Source: Neoroseomonas soli (lineage in GTDB: Bacteria > Pseudomonadota > Alphaproteobacteria > Acetobacterales > Acetobacteraceae). From it: 64,000 nucleotides of DNA. Where the stretch lies: positions 1 through 64,000 of the forward strand of contig NZ_JAAEDM010000018.1 of NCBI RefSeq assembly GCF_018129065.1, written 5' to 3'. How positions within the stretch are numbered: position 1 is the stretch's first letter; every line of letters starts with the position of its first letter. The notes under the pieces are model-generated. The model did not search any database. It saw nothing but the letters and a program-made list of their open reading frames with translations, and was not told the DNA's origin. This document shows, piece after piece, positions 1 through 8,101 of this stretch. The translations under genes were made by a program, and so were the position numbers.

Positions 1-144
1 CGCCGACTGCGCATGGACGGCGGTGAAGGCGCGTGCGCCCTCGCCCGACGGGTCGGCGATGCGCGCGAGCGCGGCCTCGGTCAGCGCGGCGGCAGTGGTG
101 CGGCCCGCGGCCAGCGCGGCGGCGGCATCGGCGATCGTCTTCAT
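1..144 (-). CDS. Amidase, N-terminal fragment (cut by window edge)
   Basis: The first 48 codons of a minus-strand gene, starting at the ATG complementary to 142-144 and running off the window. The peptide begins MKTIADAAAALAAGRTTAAA and continues with LTEAALARI and a region rich in Ala. This is the usual opening of amidase-signature (GatA/AtzF-like) hydrolases, where an N-terminal helix with a T/S-x-x-x-LTEAxLARI pattern precedes the Ser-Ser-Lys catalytic domain. The catalytic domain is outside the window, so the call is from the N-terminus alone. It is transcribed divergently from the cupin gene at 312. Substrate is unknown. Confidence 0.6.
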   Translation of the reverse strand, partial: MKTIADAAAALAAGRTTAAALTEAALARIADPSGEGARAFTAVHAQSA

Positions 145-218
145 CTCGGCGCGGCTCCTCAGTGTCGCGCCATGTTCTCCGGGCTGCGCGGGCTCGGCAA
201 GGCGTCCCGCGGTGCAAT

Positions 219-243
219 CCCCGTGCACGGCCACGGCACGGGG
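219..243. promoter_or_regulatory. Inverted repeat in the amidase/cupin divergent region
   Basis: CCCCGTGC (219-226) and GCACGGGG (236-243) form a perfect 8-bp inverted repeat around a 9-base spacer. It lies in the 167-bp space between the divergent amidase and cupin genes, so it may be a shared operator. No clear promoter boxes are visible. It could equally be a chance hairpin in G+C-rich DNA. Confidence 0.25.
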
Positions 244-311
244 GCGTAACATTGGGGCGCGCCGGGCCGGGTGCCTGAACTCGGCCCGCGACCGGGAAGG
301 GAGGCCAGGCC

Positions 312-872
312 ATGTTCGACATCGATCGACTCGTCGAGGATTGCCGCCAGGCGATCGAGCAGGACCGCACCCACAAGTCGGTGCGGGAGGTGATCGCGCG
401 CGCCGTCTCGGACCCCGGCGCCGTCCTCGCCGCGATGGGCGAGCCGAAACGCGCGGGGCTCTCCCCGATCTACCGCTCGCCGGAATTGACCATCCTGAAC
501 CTGGTCTGGGGTCCGTACATGACGCTGCTGCCGCACGACCACCGCATGTGGGCCGTGATCGGCATCTATACGGGCCGGGAGGACAATATATTCTGGCGGC
601 GGATCGAGACCGGCGAAGGCCACCACATCGAAGCCGCCGGCGCCAAGGCCCTCGCCACCCGCGATTGCGCGGTGCTGGGCCGGGACGTGATCCATTCCGT
701 CACCAACCCCATCCCCCGCCTGACCGCGGCCCTGCACGTCTATGGCGGCGACTTCTTCGCCGCCGAGCGCAGCGAATGGGACCCGGAGACCCTCGACGAA
801 CGCCGCTTCGACGTGGACGCGGCGGCGCGGCGCTTCGAGGATTCGAACGCCGCGCTCACCCGCGGTCAGTAG
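312..872 (+). CDS. Cupin protein, cysteine dioxygenase-like metal enzyme family
   Basis: 186-residue protein with a GGAAGGGAGG ribosome binding site just upstream. It resembles the predicted metal-dependent double-stranded beta-helix proteins related to cysteine dioxygenase. The metal-binding cupin pattern is visible as H75-D-H77 (TLLPHDHRMW) in the first motif and H142 (ALHVYGGDFF) in the second, with a further His at 128 (DVIHSVTN). Its 3' end overlaps the end of the convergent dehydratase gene by 7 bp (866-872). The reaction is unknown. Family members oxidise small thiols or simply bind metal, so a thiol dioxygenase role is a guess. Confidence 0.65.
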   Translation: MFDIDRLVEDCRQAIEQDRTHKSVREVIARAVSDPGAVLAAMGEPKRAGLSPIYRSPELTILNLVWGPYMTLLPHDHRMWAVIGIYTGREDNIFWRRIETGEGHHIEAAGAKALATRDCAVLGRDVIHSVTNPIPRLTAALHVYGGDFFAAERSEWDPETLDERRFDVDAAARRFEDSNAALTRGQ

Positions 873-2593
873 ATGTCGGGCTCGGGCGTCGGCAGCGTGC
901 CTTCGAGGAAGCGCAGGTCGCAGCCCTCGTCCGCCTGGGTGACGTTGTCGAGGTAGAGCGAGGTCCAGCCGCGCCCGTAGCGCCGCTGCGGCGGCGTCCA
1001 GGCGGCGCGGCGGCGTTCCATCTCCGCCTCGTCCACCAGCAGGTCAAGCCGCCGGCCCGCGACGTCGAGGCGGATCAGGTCGCCGTCCTTCACCAAGGCG
1101 AGCGGCCCGCCGACATGGCTTTCCGGCGCCACGTGCAGGACGCAGGTGCCGTAGGACGTGCCGGACATGCGCGCATCCGACAGCCGCACCATGTCGCGCA
1201 CGCCTGCCTGCAGCATCTTCTTCGGCAGCGGCAGCATGCCCCATTCCGGCATGCCGGGCCCGCCCTGCGGCCCGGCCTGCTTCAGCACCAGCACGGAATC
1301 GGGCGTGACGGGCAGGTCGGGATCGTCGAGGCGCTTCTTGAGGTCGGCGTAGTCCTCGAACACCACCGCCGGCCCGGTGTGCTGCAACAGGCGCGGATCG
1401 GCGGCCGAGGTCTTGATGACGGCACCCTTCGGCGCCAGCGAGCCCTTCAGTACCGCGAGCCCGCCCTCGCTCTGCAACGGCTTGTCGAGCGGCAGGATCA
1501 CGCTCTCGTCGAAGACCTCGGCGCCCTCGATGTCCTCCCCGATGCTGCGGCCCGTGACCGTGCGCGCCGAGAGGTCGAGGTAGTCGCGGATGCGGTTGAG
1601 GAAGGCGCGCGCGCCGCCGGCGTAGAAGAAATCCTCCATCAGGTATTCGCCCGCATTGGGGCGCAGGTTCGCCACCAGCGGCACGCGCTGCGACAGCGCG
1701 TCGAAGCGCTCGAGATCCAGCATCACGCCGGCGCGCCGCGCCATGGCGATGAGGTGCGGGATCGCATTGGTCGATCCGCCGAAGGCCATGGTGGCGGTGA
1801 CGGCGTTGTCCACGCTGCCCTCGGTGATGAGCGCCTGCGGCGTCAGGTCCTCCCACACCATCTCGACGATGCGCTTGCCGGTCTCGGTGGCCATGCGCGG
1901 ATGGGCGGAATCCGCGGCGGGGATGGAGGAAGCGCCGGGCAGGGTGAAGCCCAACGCCTCCACCGCCAGCATCATCGTCGCCGCGGTGCCCGCGGTCATG
2001 CAGGTACCGAAGGACCGCGCGATGCCGCCCTCCATGTCCTTCCACTGCGCCGGCGTGATGTTCCCCGCGCGCAGCTCCGCATGGTACTTCCACACGTCGG
2101 AACCGGAACCGAGCGTCTTGCCGCGCCAGTTGCCGCGCAGCATCGGCCCGGCGGGAACGAAGATCGACGGCAGCCCCGACGAGATCGCACCCATCATCAG
2201 CCCCGGCGGCGTCTTGTCGCAGCCGCCGAGCAGCACCAGCCCGTCGCAGGGATGCGACCGCGCCAGTTCCTCCGTCTCCATCGCCAGCAGGTTGCGATAA
2301 AGCATGCTGGTCGGCTTCTGGTACTGCTCCGTCACGGGATGCGCGGGCAGTTCGACCGGGAAGCCGCCGGCCTGCCACACGCCGCGCTTCACTTCCTCCG
2401 CCCGCGTGCGGAAGTGGAAGTGGCAGGGGCTGAGTTCCGACCAGGTGTTGATGATGCCGATCACCGGCTTGCCGCGGAAATCATCCTCGGCATAGCCGGC
2501 CTGGAGCATGCGGCTGCGATGGCCGAAGGCGCGCAGGTCGTCGACGCCGAACCAGCGGTGGCTGCGCAGTTCCTCGGGGCGCTTGCGGGGCAT
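866..2593 (-). CDS. IlvD/Edd-family sugar-acid dehydratase
   Basis: 575-residue member of the dihydroxy-acid/phosphogluconate dehydratase family. The size and N-terminus (RSHRWFGVDDLRAFGHRSR) match the pentonate/hexonate dehydratase branch (arabinonate, xylonate, galactonate type) rather than biosynthetic IlvD. Three cysteines that bind the Fe-S cluster in the family are in place: C57 (ELSPCHFH), C125 (LLGGCDKTPPG) and C198 (FGTCMTAGT). The start at 2593 is chosen because GAGGAGGACC lies just upstream; the longer reading frame to 2650 would run through the palindrome at 2628-2645. It is divergent from the GntR gene and probably under the same repressor. In this locus it would dehydrate an aldonic or aldaric acid made by uronate dehydrogenase. 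The exact substrate is inferred, not shown. Confidence 0.85.
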   Translation of the reverse strand: MPRKRPEELRSHRWFGVDDLRAFGHRSRMLQAGYAEDDFRGKPVIGIINTWSELSPCHFHFRTRAEEVKRGVWQAGGFPVELPAHPVTEQYQKPTSMLYRNLLAMETEELARSHPCDGLVLLGGCDKTPPGLMMGAISSGLPSIFVPAGPMLRGNWRGKTLGSGSDVWKYHAELRAGNITPAQWKDMEGGIARSFGTCMTAGTAATMMLAVEALGFTLPGASSIPAADSAHPRMATETGKRIVEMVWEDLTPQALITEGSVDNAVTATMAFGGSTNAIPHLIAMARRAGVMLDLERFDALSQRVPLVANLRPNAGEYLMEDFFYAGGARAFLNRIRDYLDLSARTVTGRSIGEDIEGAEVFDESVILPLDKPLQSEGGLAVLKGSLAPKGAVIKTSAADPRLLQHTGPAVVFEDYADLKKRLDDPDLPVTPDSVLVLKQAGPQGGPGMPEWGMLPLPKKMLQAGVRDMVRLSDARMSGTSYGTCVLHVAPESHVGGPLALVKDGDLIRLDVAGRRLDLLVDEAEMERRRAAWTPPQRRYGRGWTSLYLDNVTQADEGCDLRFLEGTLPTPEPDIY

Positions 2594-2627
2594 GGCGGGT
2601 CCTCCTCGTACTTCCCGGAAAGGCTGC

Positions 2628-2645
2628 CAACTGCTATGGCAGTTG
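2628..2645. promoter_or_regulatory. Candidate GntR operator 1
   Basis: Perfect inverted repeat CAACTGC-TATG-GCAGTTG, 7-bp arms with a 4-bp spacer. It lies 4 bp before the GntR start codon (2649) and 35 bp before the divergent dehydratase start (2593), so one bound dimer could block both. GntR/FadR-family regulators typically bind palindromes of this size. The core CTGCTATGGCAG recurs with one change at 4287-4298. Confidence 0.65.
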
Positions 2646-2648
2646 TCC

Positions 2649-3359
2649 ATGGCCGCCGCCGAAACAGCCCGAGGAAGGCTCGCGCCGCTGGCCGAGGAGG
2701 AGACGCTCTCCCTCGGCGAACGGGCCTATCGCCGCCTCCGGGCCTCCATCGTGCAGGGCATGCTGCCGCCGGGTGGGAAGATTTCCGAACGCGGCCTGGC
2801 GACGCAGCTCGGCATCTCCGCCCAGCCGGTGCGGGAGGCGCTGCAGCGCCTCGAACAGGACGGCATGGTCATCACCCTGCCGCGCCGCGGGACCGTGGTG
2901 GCGGAAGTCGGCCCGGCGCAACTCGCCGAACTCGGGCGCATCCGCGCTGCCCTCGAAGGGGTGGCGGCGGCGCTGGCGGCGGAGCGGCTCGAGGCCGGGG
3001 CGCTTGCCGCCTTCGCCGCCATCCTCGCGCGCATGAAGGCCGGCACCGAGACCGCCGACCATGAAGCCCTGGACGCGGCGAACGAGGATTTCCACGCCCG
3101 CATCCACCACGCGACGGGGAACCCGTTCCTGATCCGCTCCCTCGGTTCGCTGCGTGCCTACGACCATCTCGGGCGCTGCCGCGCGGTCGGCAGCATGCCG
3201 CGCGACCTGCCCAGGGCGCTGCGCGAGCACCAGGGCATCGTCGCCGCCCTGCGGCGCCGCGACCCTACCTTGGCCGAGGCCCGGATGCGCGCGCATGTGC
3301 TGCGCTCGCTCGTCACCAACGGCGTGTTGCGGCCGCCCCGGGGGAAACGATCGCCATGA
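2649..3359 (+). CDS. GntR-family (FadR subfamily) transcriptional regulator
   Basis: 236-residue regulator. Residues about 20-85 are the GntR winged helix (SLGERAYRRLRASIVQG, then SERGLATQLGISAQPVREAL and the wing at PRRGTVV). Residues about 95-225 are an all-helical FCD-type ligand domain with ARIHHATGN. The ATG at 2649 is preferred over upstream in-frame codons because it starts at the expected distance from the winged helix and leaves the palindrome 2628-2645 upstream. Its stop overlaps the start of the DHDPS-like gene (ATGA at 3356-3359), so the two are translationally coupled. It probably represses the sugar-acid genes around it and itself, with a pathway intermediate as inducer. Confidence 0.85.
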   Translation: MAAAETARGRLAPLAEEETLSLGERAYRRLRASIVQGMLPPGGKISERGLATQLGISAQPVREALQRLEQDGMVITLPRRGTVVAEVGPAQLAELGRIRAALEGVAAALAAERLEAGALAAFAAILARMKAGTETADHEALDAANEDFHARIHHATGNPFLIRSLGSLRAYDHLGRCRAVGSMPRDLPRALREHQGIVAALRRRDPTLAEARMRAHVLRSLVTNGVLRPPRGKRSP

Positions 3360-4243
3360 CGCTTGCCGAGGCGCTGTCCGGTATTTCCGGGATCCTGGTC
3401 ACGCCGTTCGACGCGCATGACGGAATTGCCCCGGCCCGCCTCGCCCCCATCGTCGAGCGCTGCGTCGCGGCGGGCGTGGACGCGCTGACCGTCAACGGCA
3501 ACACCTCCGAGTTCTACGGCCTGACCATCTTCGAGGCGGAACGCATGCAGGCGGAGGTCCCCGCGCTGATTGCCGGCCGGGCACGCATCATCGCCGGCGT
3601 CGGGCGCAGCGTGACGGAGGCGGTGCGCCTCGCCGCGCGCGCGAAGGCGGACGGCGCCGACGCCGTCATGGTGCACCAGCCGCCCGACCCCTTCGCCAGC
3701 CCGCGCGGCGTGGCGGATTACGTGCGCCGCGTCGCCGAGGCGGCGGGCCTGCCTGTCGTGCTCTACCTGCGCAATGCCGGCATCGGGCACGACGCGATCG
3801 CGGCGCTCTGCGCGTTGCCCGGGGTGGTCGCGGTGAAGTGGGCCAATCCCGACCTGATGGCGCTCGCCCGCGCCATCCGCGCCGCGCCCGGCATCCGCTT
3901 CGTCTGCGGCCTGGCCGAGCCCTGGGCGCCGCCGATGACGGCCCTCGGCGCGCAGGGCTTCACCTCCGGCCTCATCAATCTCGCGCCGGAGCGCTCTGTC
4001 GCCATCCTCGCCGCGCTGCGCGCCGGCAACATGCCGCGCGCCAATGCCCTGATCGCGGAGATGGCACCCTTCGAGGCGCTGCGCGCCGAGGAGCAGAACG
4101 GCGCCAATGTCTCGGTCGTGAAGGCTGCGCTGGCCCTGGCGGGGGACGATGTCGGCCATGCGCGGCCGCCGGCTTCCTGGCCGCTGGCGCCGGAATCCCT
4201 CGCGCGGCTTCGCGACCTCGTGGCAGGCTGGCGGAGAGGCTGA
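3356..4243 (+). CDS. DHDPS/NAL-family dehydratase or aldolase
   Basis: 295-residue class I aldolase-fold protein of the dihydrodipicolinate synthase / N-acetylneuraminate lyase family. The Schiff-base lysine is K161 (GVVAVKWANPD), the catalytic tyrosine Y137 (PVVLYLRNAG), and GNTSEFYGL holds the substrate-carboxylate loop normally written G-T/N-T-S/T-E. The gene is coupled to the GntR gene and next to sugar-acid genes, so it most likely handles a 2-keto-3-deoxy acid: either 5-dehydro-4-deoxyglucarate dehydratase (KdgD, giving 2-oxoglutarate semialdehyde) or a KDG-type aldolase. A role in lysine biosynthesis is unlikely given the context. Confidence 0.8.
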   Translation: MTLAEALSGISGILVTPFDAHDGIAPARLAPIVERCVAAGVDALTVNGNTSEFYGLTIFEAERMQAEVPALIAGRARIIAGVGRSVTEAVRLAARAKADGADAVMVHQPPDPFASPRGVADYVRRVAEAAGLPVVLYLRNAGIGHDAIAALCALPGVVAVKWANPDLMALARAIRAAPGIRFVCGLAEPWAPPMTALGAQGFTSGLINLAPERSVAILAALRAGNMPRANALIAEMAPFEALRAEEQNGANVSVVKAALALAGDDVGHARPPASWPLAPESLARLRDLVAGWRRG

Positions 4244-4284
4244 CACCGGCGTTGACGTCCGTCACGCCGGCGCATCAAACTGCG

Positions 4285-4300
4285 ATCTGCTATTGCAGCC
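4285..4300. promoter_or_regulatory. Candidate GntR operator 2, before the TRAP genes
   Basis: CTGC-TATT-GCAG at 4287-4298 differs from the core of the palindrome at 2628-2645 by one base in the spacer. It sits 54 bp before the dctP start in the only sizeable gap between the DHDPS-like gene and the transporter. The flanking bases are less symmetric than in operator 1. The shared core makes it a good candidate second site for the same GntR protein. Confidence 0.55.
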
Positions 4301-4351
4301 AATGAAAACCGAGGGGTGGCCCGACCAACCCCCGACGCGGAGGAGACGTTG

Positions 4352-5353
4352 ATGGACCCCACCCCCTGGCGGCGTGGCCGCCTCCTGCTGGCTGCGCTGG
4401 CAACCGCCGCCCTTGGTGCGATCGGCCTGTCGGCCGCGCCGGCCGCGGCCCAGGAATGGCGCGGCTGGAACATCCATGCGGCCGACTATCCCAATGGCAT
4501 CGGCATGGATGCCTTCACTCGCATGGTCGGCGAACGCACCAGCAATCGCATCCGCATGCGCACCTTCCACTCCGCGCAGCTCGGCCAGCAGGACGAGGCG
4601 ATCCAGCAGATGCGCCTCGGCACCATCGACTTCGCCAACTTCAACCTTTCGCCCTTCAACAACCTGGCGCCGACGACGAACGTCGTCACGCTGCCCTTCC
4701 TGTTCCGCGACGTGGGGCACATGCAGCAAGCGATCGACGGGCCGGCGGGGGAGGCGATCGCGCAGGACCTCGAGCGCATCGGCATCATCGCGCTGTCCTG
4801 GTACGACGCGGGCGCGCGCAGCCTCTACACGACGCGGCCGGTGCGCACGCCGGCCGACCTGCGCGGCATGAAGATCCGCGTGCAGACCTCCGACCTCTGG
4901 ATCGACCTGATGCGCGCGCTCGGCGCCAACCCGACGCCGCTGCCGTTCGGGGAGGTCTTCACCTCGCTCCAGTCCGGCGTGATCGACGGGGCGGAGAACA
5001 ACTGGCCATCCTACGAGAGCACGCGGCACTTCGAGGTGGCGCGCTACTATTCGACCACCGAGCATTCCAACGTGCCGGAGGTGCTTGCCGTCTCCGCCCA
5101 GCGCTGGCGCCGGCTGAACGATCAGGAACGCGCCATCCTGCGCGATGCCGCGCGTGAATCCGCCACGATCCAGCGCCGCGCCTGGGCCGAGCGCGAGCGC
5201 GTCTCCCGCGAGCGCGTCGCCGCGGCCGGTGTGACCGTCATCGAGATCAGCGACCGCGCGCCCTGGTCCGCGTTGATGGAGCCGGTCTACGCCAAGTACG
5301 CCGCGGATGCGCGGCTCGCGGCGCTGGTGCGCCAGATCCGCGAACTCCGGTGA
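4352..5353 (+). CDS. TRAP transporter substrate-binding protein (DctP family)
   Basis: 333-residue periplasmic receptor. It has an Arg-rich N-terminus, a hydrophobic helix at about 11-28 and a likely cleavage after APAAA near residue 34. The DctP fold is shown by LGTIDFANFNLSPFNN, the conserved substrate-arginine segment DLRGMKIRVQTS and LQSGVIDGAENN. The ATG at 4352 follows GGAGGAGAC and is preferred to the in-frame ATG at 4316. Its end overlaps the dctQ start (GTGA, 5350-5353). With uronate dehydrogenase in the same run of genes, a hexuronate such as galacturonate or glucuronate is the likely ligand. Confidence 0.9.
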   Translation: MDPTPWRRGRLLLAALATAALGAIGLSAAPAAAQEWRGWNIHAADYPNGIGMDAFTRMVGERTSNRIRMRTFHSAQLGQQDEAIQQMRLGTIDFANFNLSPFNNLAPTTNVVTLPFLFRDVGHMQQAIDGPAGEAIAQDLERIGIIALSWYDAGARSLYTTRPVRTPADLRGMKIRVQTSDLWIDLMRALGANPTPLPFGEVFTSLQSGVIDGAENNWPSYESTRHFEVARYYSTTEHSNVPEVLAVSAQRWRRLNDQERAILRDAARESATIQRRAWAERERVSRERVAAAGVTVIEISDRAPWSALMEPVYAKYAADARLAALVRQIRELR

Positions 5354-5865
5354 ACGCCTTCTCCCGCGCGCTCGACTGGCTCGCCGCGCTGACGGTCGCC
5401 GTGGCGGGCGCCGCGCTGGTCGGCCTGCTCGCCATGATGGGCTGGCTGGTCTTCGGCCGCTACGTGCTGAACGACACGCCGACCTGGATCGAGCGCGCGG
5501 CGACGCTCGCCATCCTGGCGATCGCCATGCCGGTGGCAGCGGTCGGCGTGCGGGAGCGCTTCCACCTCTCCGTCCTCGGCGTGCGAGAGGCGCTGCCGCG
5601 CCCCGCGCAGCGCTGGGTCGCGCTCGGCTGCGACACGCTGATGGGCCTGTTCGGCCTCGGCATGGCGGTGTGGTCGTGGGAACTCGTCGGCATGGTGGCG
5701 GCGTTCAGGATCCCGCTGCTCGGCATCAGCCAGGGCTGGACCTACGTGCCGATGGCGGTCGGCGGGGCGCTGATGGTGCTCTTCGCCATCGAGCAGGTGC
5801 TGAAGGACATCCTGTCGAAGGAAGCCCCGGAACAGCGCGGCGTCGCCGCCGCCTTCCTGGAGTAG
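5350..5865 (+). CDS. TRAP transporter small membrane subunit (DctQ family)
   Basis: 171 residues with four hydrophobic segments. The typical DctQ features are visible: FGRYVLNDTPTWIERAATL after the first helix and MAVWSWELVGM around the third. It starts with GTG overlapping the dctP stop. It forms the membrane complex with the DctM protein encoded 8 bp downstream and with it drives sodium-dependent uptake of the ligand delivered by DctP. Confidence 0.88.
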   Translation: MNAFSRALDWLAALTVAVAGAALVGLLAMMGWLVFGRYVLNDTPTWIERAATLAILAIAMPVAAVGVRERFHLSVLGVREALPRPAQRWVALGCDTLMGLFGLGMAVWSWELVGMVAAFRIPLLGISQGWTYVPMAVGGALMVLFAIEQVLKDILSKEAPEQRGVAAAFLE

Positions 5866-5872
5866 CGCGCGC

Positions 5873-7171
5873 GTGGAACCGGGACTCCTCCTGATCTTTG
5901 CGGTCTTCGCGATCGGCGTGATGGCCGGCGTGCCGGTGGCCTTCTGCCTCGGCATCGCCGCCGTCGCGGGCTTCCTGTGGGAAGGGCTGAACCCCGCCGT
6001 CGCCTTCCAGCAGATGGCGAGCGGCATGAGCATCTTCGCGCTCCTCGCCATCCCCTTCTTCATCTTCGCTGGCGAGATCATGCTGCATGGCGGTATCGCC
6101 CGGCGGCTGATCGCCCTCGCTTCCGCCTGCGTCGGCTGGATGCGCGGCGGGCTCGGCATGGTGGATGTCTCCACCTCCATGCTGTTCGGCGGGATCTCCG
6201 GCTCGGCGGTGGCGGACACCTCGGCGACGGGCGTCATCCTGATCCCGGCGATGAAGGCCAAGGGCTACGGGGTGGACTACGCGGTGTCGCTGACCGTGAC
6301 ATCGTCCATAGCGGGCATCCTGATCCCGCCCTCGCACAACATGATCCTCTATTCGCTGGCGGCGGGGGGCGGCATCTCGGTCTCGGCGCTCTTCATCGCG
6401 GGCATCGTGCCGGGTGTGCTGATGTGCCTCTTCCTCGGCATCGCCGCCTATGTCGTGGCGGTGCGCCGCGGCTACCCGGCCGAGGCGTGGAAGGGCTTCG
6501 GGCACCTGGCCTGGACCTTCGTCGATGCGATGCCGGGTCTGCTGACCGCCTTCATCATCCTCGGCGGCGTGCTGACGGGCATCTTCACCGTCACGGAGAG
6601 CGCGGCCTTCGGCGCCATCTGGGCGCTTCTGGTGACGATCCTGGCTTATCGCGCACTCAGCTGGGAGAACTTCGTCATCGCCGTCCGCGCCTCGGTGCGG
6701 ACGACCGCGGTGGTCTTCCTGCTGGTCGGCACGGCGACCGCCTTCGCCTGGCTGCTGGCGATGTACCGGCTGCCGGAGATCCTCACCGATGGCATGCTCG
6801 CCATCAGCGACAATCCCATCGTCATCCTGCTGCTGATCAACGTCTGCCTGCTGGTCCTCGGCTGCGTGATGGACATGGCGGCGCTCATCCTCATCACGAC
6901 GCCGATCTTCCTGCCGGTGGTCACCGCCATCGGCATGGACCCGGTGCAGTTCGGCATGGTGATGATGATGAACCTCGGCCTCGGCCTGACCACGCCGCCG
7001 GTGGGGGCGGTGCTGTTCGTCGGCTGCGCCATCGGGCAGATCCGCATCGAGCACATCATGCGGACCATCATGCCTTTCTGGGGCGCGATCCTGGTCGCGC
7101 TCGCCTTCACCACCTACTGGCCGGACATTTCCCTGACGCTGCCGCGCCTGCTGCTCGGCTACGGAGGCTGA
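5873..7171 (+). CDS. TRAP transporter large permease (DctM family)
   Basis: 432 residues, about twelve hydrophobic segments, GTG start. The DctM signatures are present: GISGSAVADTSATG around residues 105-120, ILIPPSHNMILYS with the conserved PPS near 150, and NLGLGLTTPPVGAVLF near 370. This is the transport subunit of the TRAP system started by the dctP and dctQ genes upstream. Four bases separate its stop from the uronate dehydrogenase start, which ties transport and first oxidation into one operon. Confidence 0.9.
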   Translation: MEPGLLLIFAVFAIGVMAGVPVAFCLGIAAVAGFLWEGLNPAVAFQQMASGMSIFALLAIPFFIFAGEIMLHGGIARRLIALASACVGWMRGGLGMVDVSTSMLFGGISGSAVADTSATGVILIPAMKAKGYGVDYAVSLTVTSSIAGILIPPSHNMILYSLAAGGGISVSALFIAGIVPGVLMCLFLGIAAYVVAVRRGYPAEAWKGFGHLAWTFVDAMPGLLTAFIILGGVLTGIFTVTESAAFGAIWALLVTILAYRALSWENFVIAVRASVRTTAVVFLLVGTATAFAWLLAMYRLPEILTDGMLAISDNPIVILLLINVCLLVLGCVMDMAALILITTPIFLPVVTAIGMDPVQFGMVMMMNLGLGLTTPPVGAVLFVGCAIGQIRIEHIMRTIMPFWGAILVALAFTTYWPDISLTLPRLLLGYGG

Positions 7172-7175
7172 CGCC

Positions 7176-8018
7176 ATGACCGCACCCGCCAGGCCTGTCC
7201 TGCTCACCGGCGCCTCCGGCGCGCTCGGGCGGCATCTCGCCAAGGCGCTGTCCGAGCACGGCTGGCGCCTGCGCCTGACCGACATCGTGCCCTTCCCGGA
7301 CCCGATGCCGGCGAACGCATCCTTCGTGAAGGCCGACCTCAATGACGGCGTGGCGCTGATCCGCCAGGCGGAGGGCTGCGGCGCCATCCTGCATTTCGGC
7401 GGCGTCAGCGTGGAGCGTCCCTTCGAGGAGGTGCTCGGCCCCAACCTCCGCGGCCTCTACCATGTGTATGAAGCGGCGCGGCGGGAAGGCGCGCGGGTGG
7501 TCTTCGCCAGTTCCAACCACTCGATCGGCTTCCACGAACGCCCCACGGGCAACAGCGAGCGCCTGGACCACGACTGCGCCTTCCGCCCGGACGGCTACTA
7601 CGGCCTGTCCAAGGCCTATGGTGAATTGATGGGGCGCATGTACTGGGACAAGCACGGCATCGAGAACGTCAACCTTCGCATCGGCTCCTGCTTCCCGAAG
7701 CCGGTCGACCGGCGGATGCTCTCCACCTGGCTGTCCTTTGGCGACCTGACGCGGCTGGTGGAGCGCTGTGTGCTCGCCGATCGGGCCGGACATGCCGTGA
7801 TCTGGGCCTGCTCTGACAACCCGGCCTCCTATTGGGGCAGGGACCATCGCGAGCGCATCGGCTGGGCGCCCCGGGACTCCGCCGAATCCTGGCGGCCGGA
7901 GGTGGCGCATGTCACCGCCGACCCGGTGACCGAGCGTTACCAGGGCGGCGGCTACACAGCGATCGAGTATTCGCGGGCGAAGCCTTCCCCGCGCGATGCC
8001 TTCTCTCTGGAAGACTGA
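7176..8018 (+). CDS. udh: Uronate dehydrogenase (NAD-dependent, SDR family)
   Basis: 280-residue extended short-chain dehydrogenase. It has an N-terminal TGASGALGRHLA nucleotide loop, the serine region FASSNHSIGFHE (S112/S113) and the catalytic pair Y142-x-x-x-K146 (DGYYGLSKAYGE). HFGGVSVERPFE and RIGSCFPKP, RMLSTWLS closely follow known bacterial uronate dehydrogenases, which oxidise D-galacturonate or D-glucuronate to the aldaro-lactone. GGAGG lies upstream of the ATG. As last gene of the TRAP operon it would perform the first step after uptake. The galactarolactone cycloisomerase and the 2-oxoglutarate semialdehyde dehydrogenase of the full oxidative pathway are not seen next to it. Confidence 0.88.
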   Translation: MTAPARPVLLTGASGALGRHLAKALSEHGWRLRLTDIVPFPDPMPANASFVKADLNDGVALIRQAEGCGAILHFGGVSVERPFEEVLGPNLRGLYHVYEAARREGARVVFASSNHSIGFHERPTGNSERLDHDCAFRPDGYYGLSKAYGELMGRMYWDKHGIENVNLRIGSCFPKPVDRRMLSTWLSFGDLTRLVERCVLADRAGHAVIWACSDNPASYWGRDHRERIGWAPRDSAESWRPEVAHVTADPVTERYQGGGYTAIEYSRAKPSPRDAFSLED

Positions 8019-8101
8019 TCCGGCTCAGCGCGCCGGCTCGCGGCTCGGCGACGGCGGCAGTCCCAGGCCGCGCGCCGCGCAAGTCCATCGGTGGGCGCGG
8101 C

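Noticed and set aside
23-3064. Very long plus-strand reading frame of over 1000 codons
   Set aside because: It is open only because of the high G+C; it runs antisense through the dehydratase gene, is very Arg-rich and contains no domain-like sequence.
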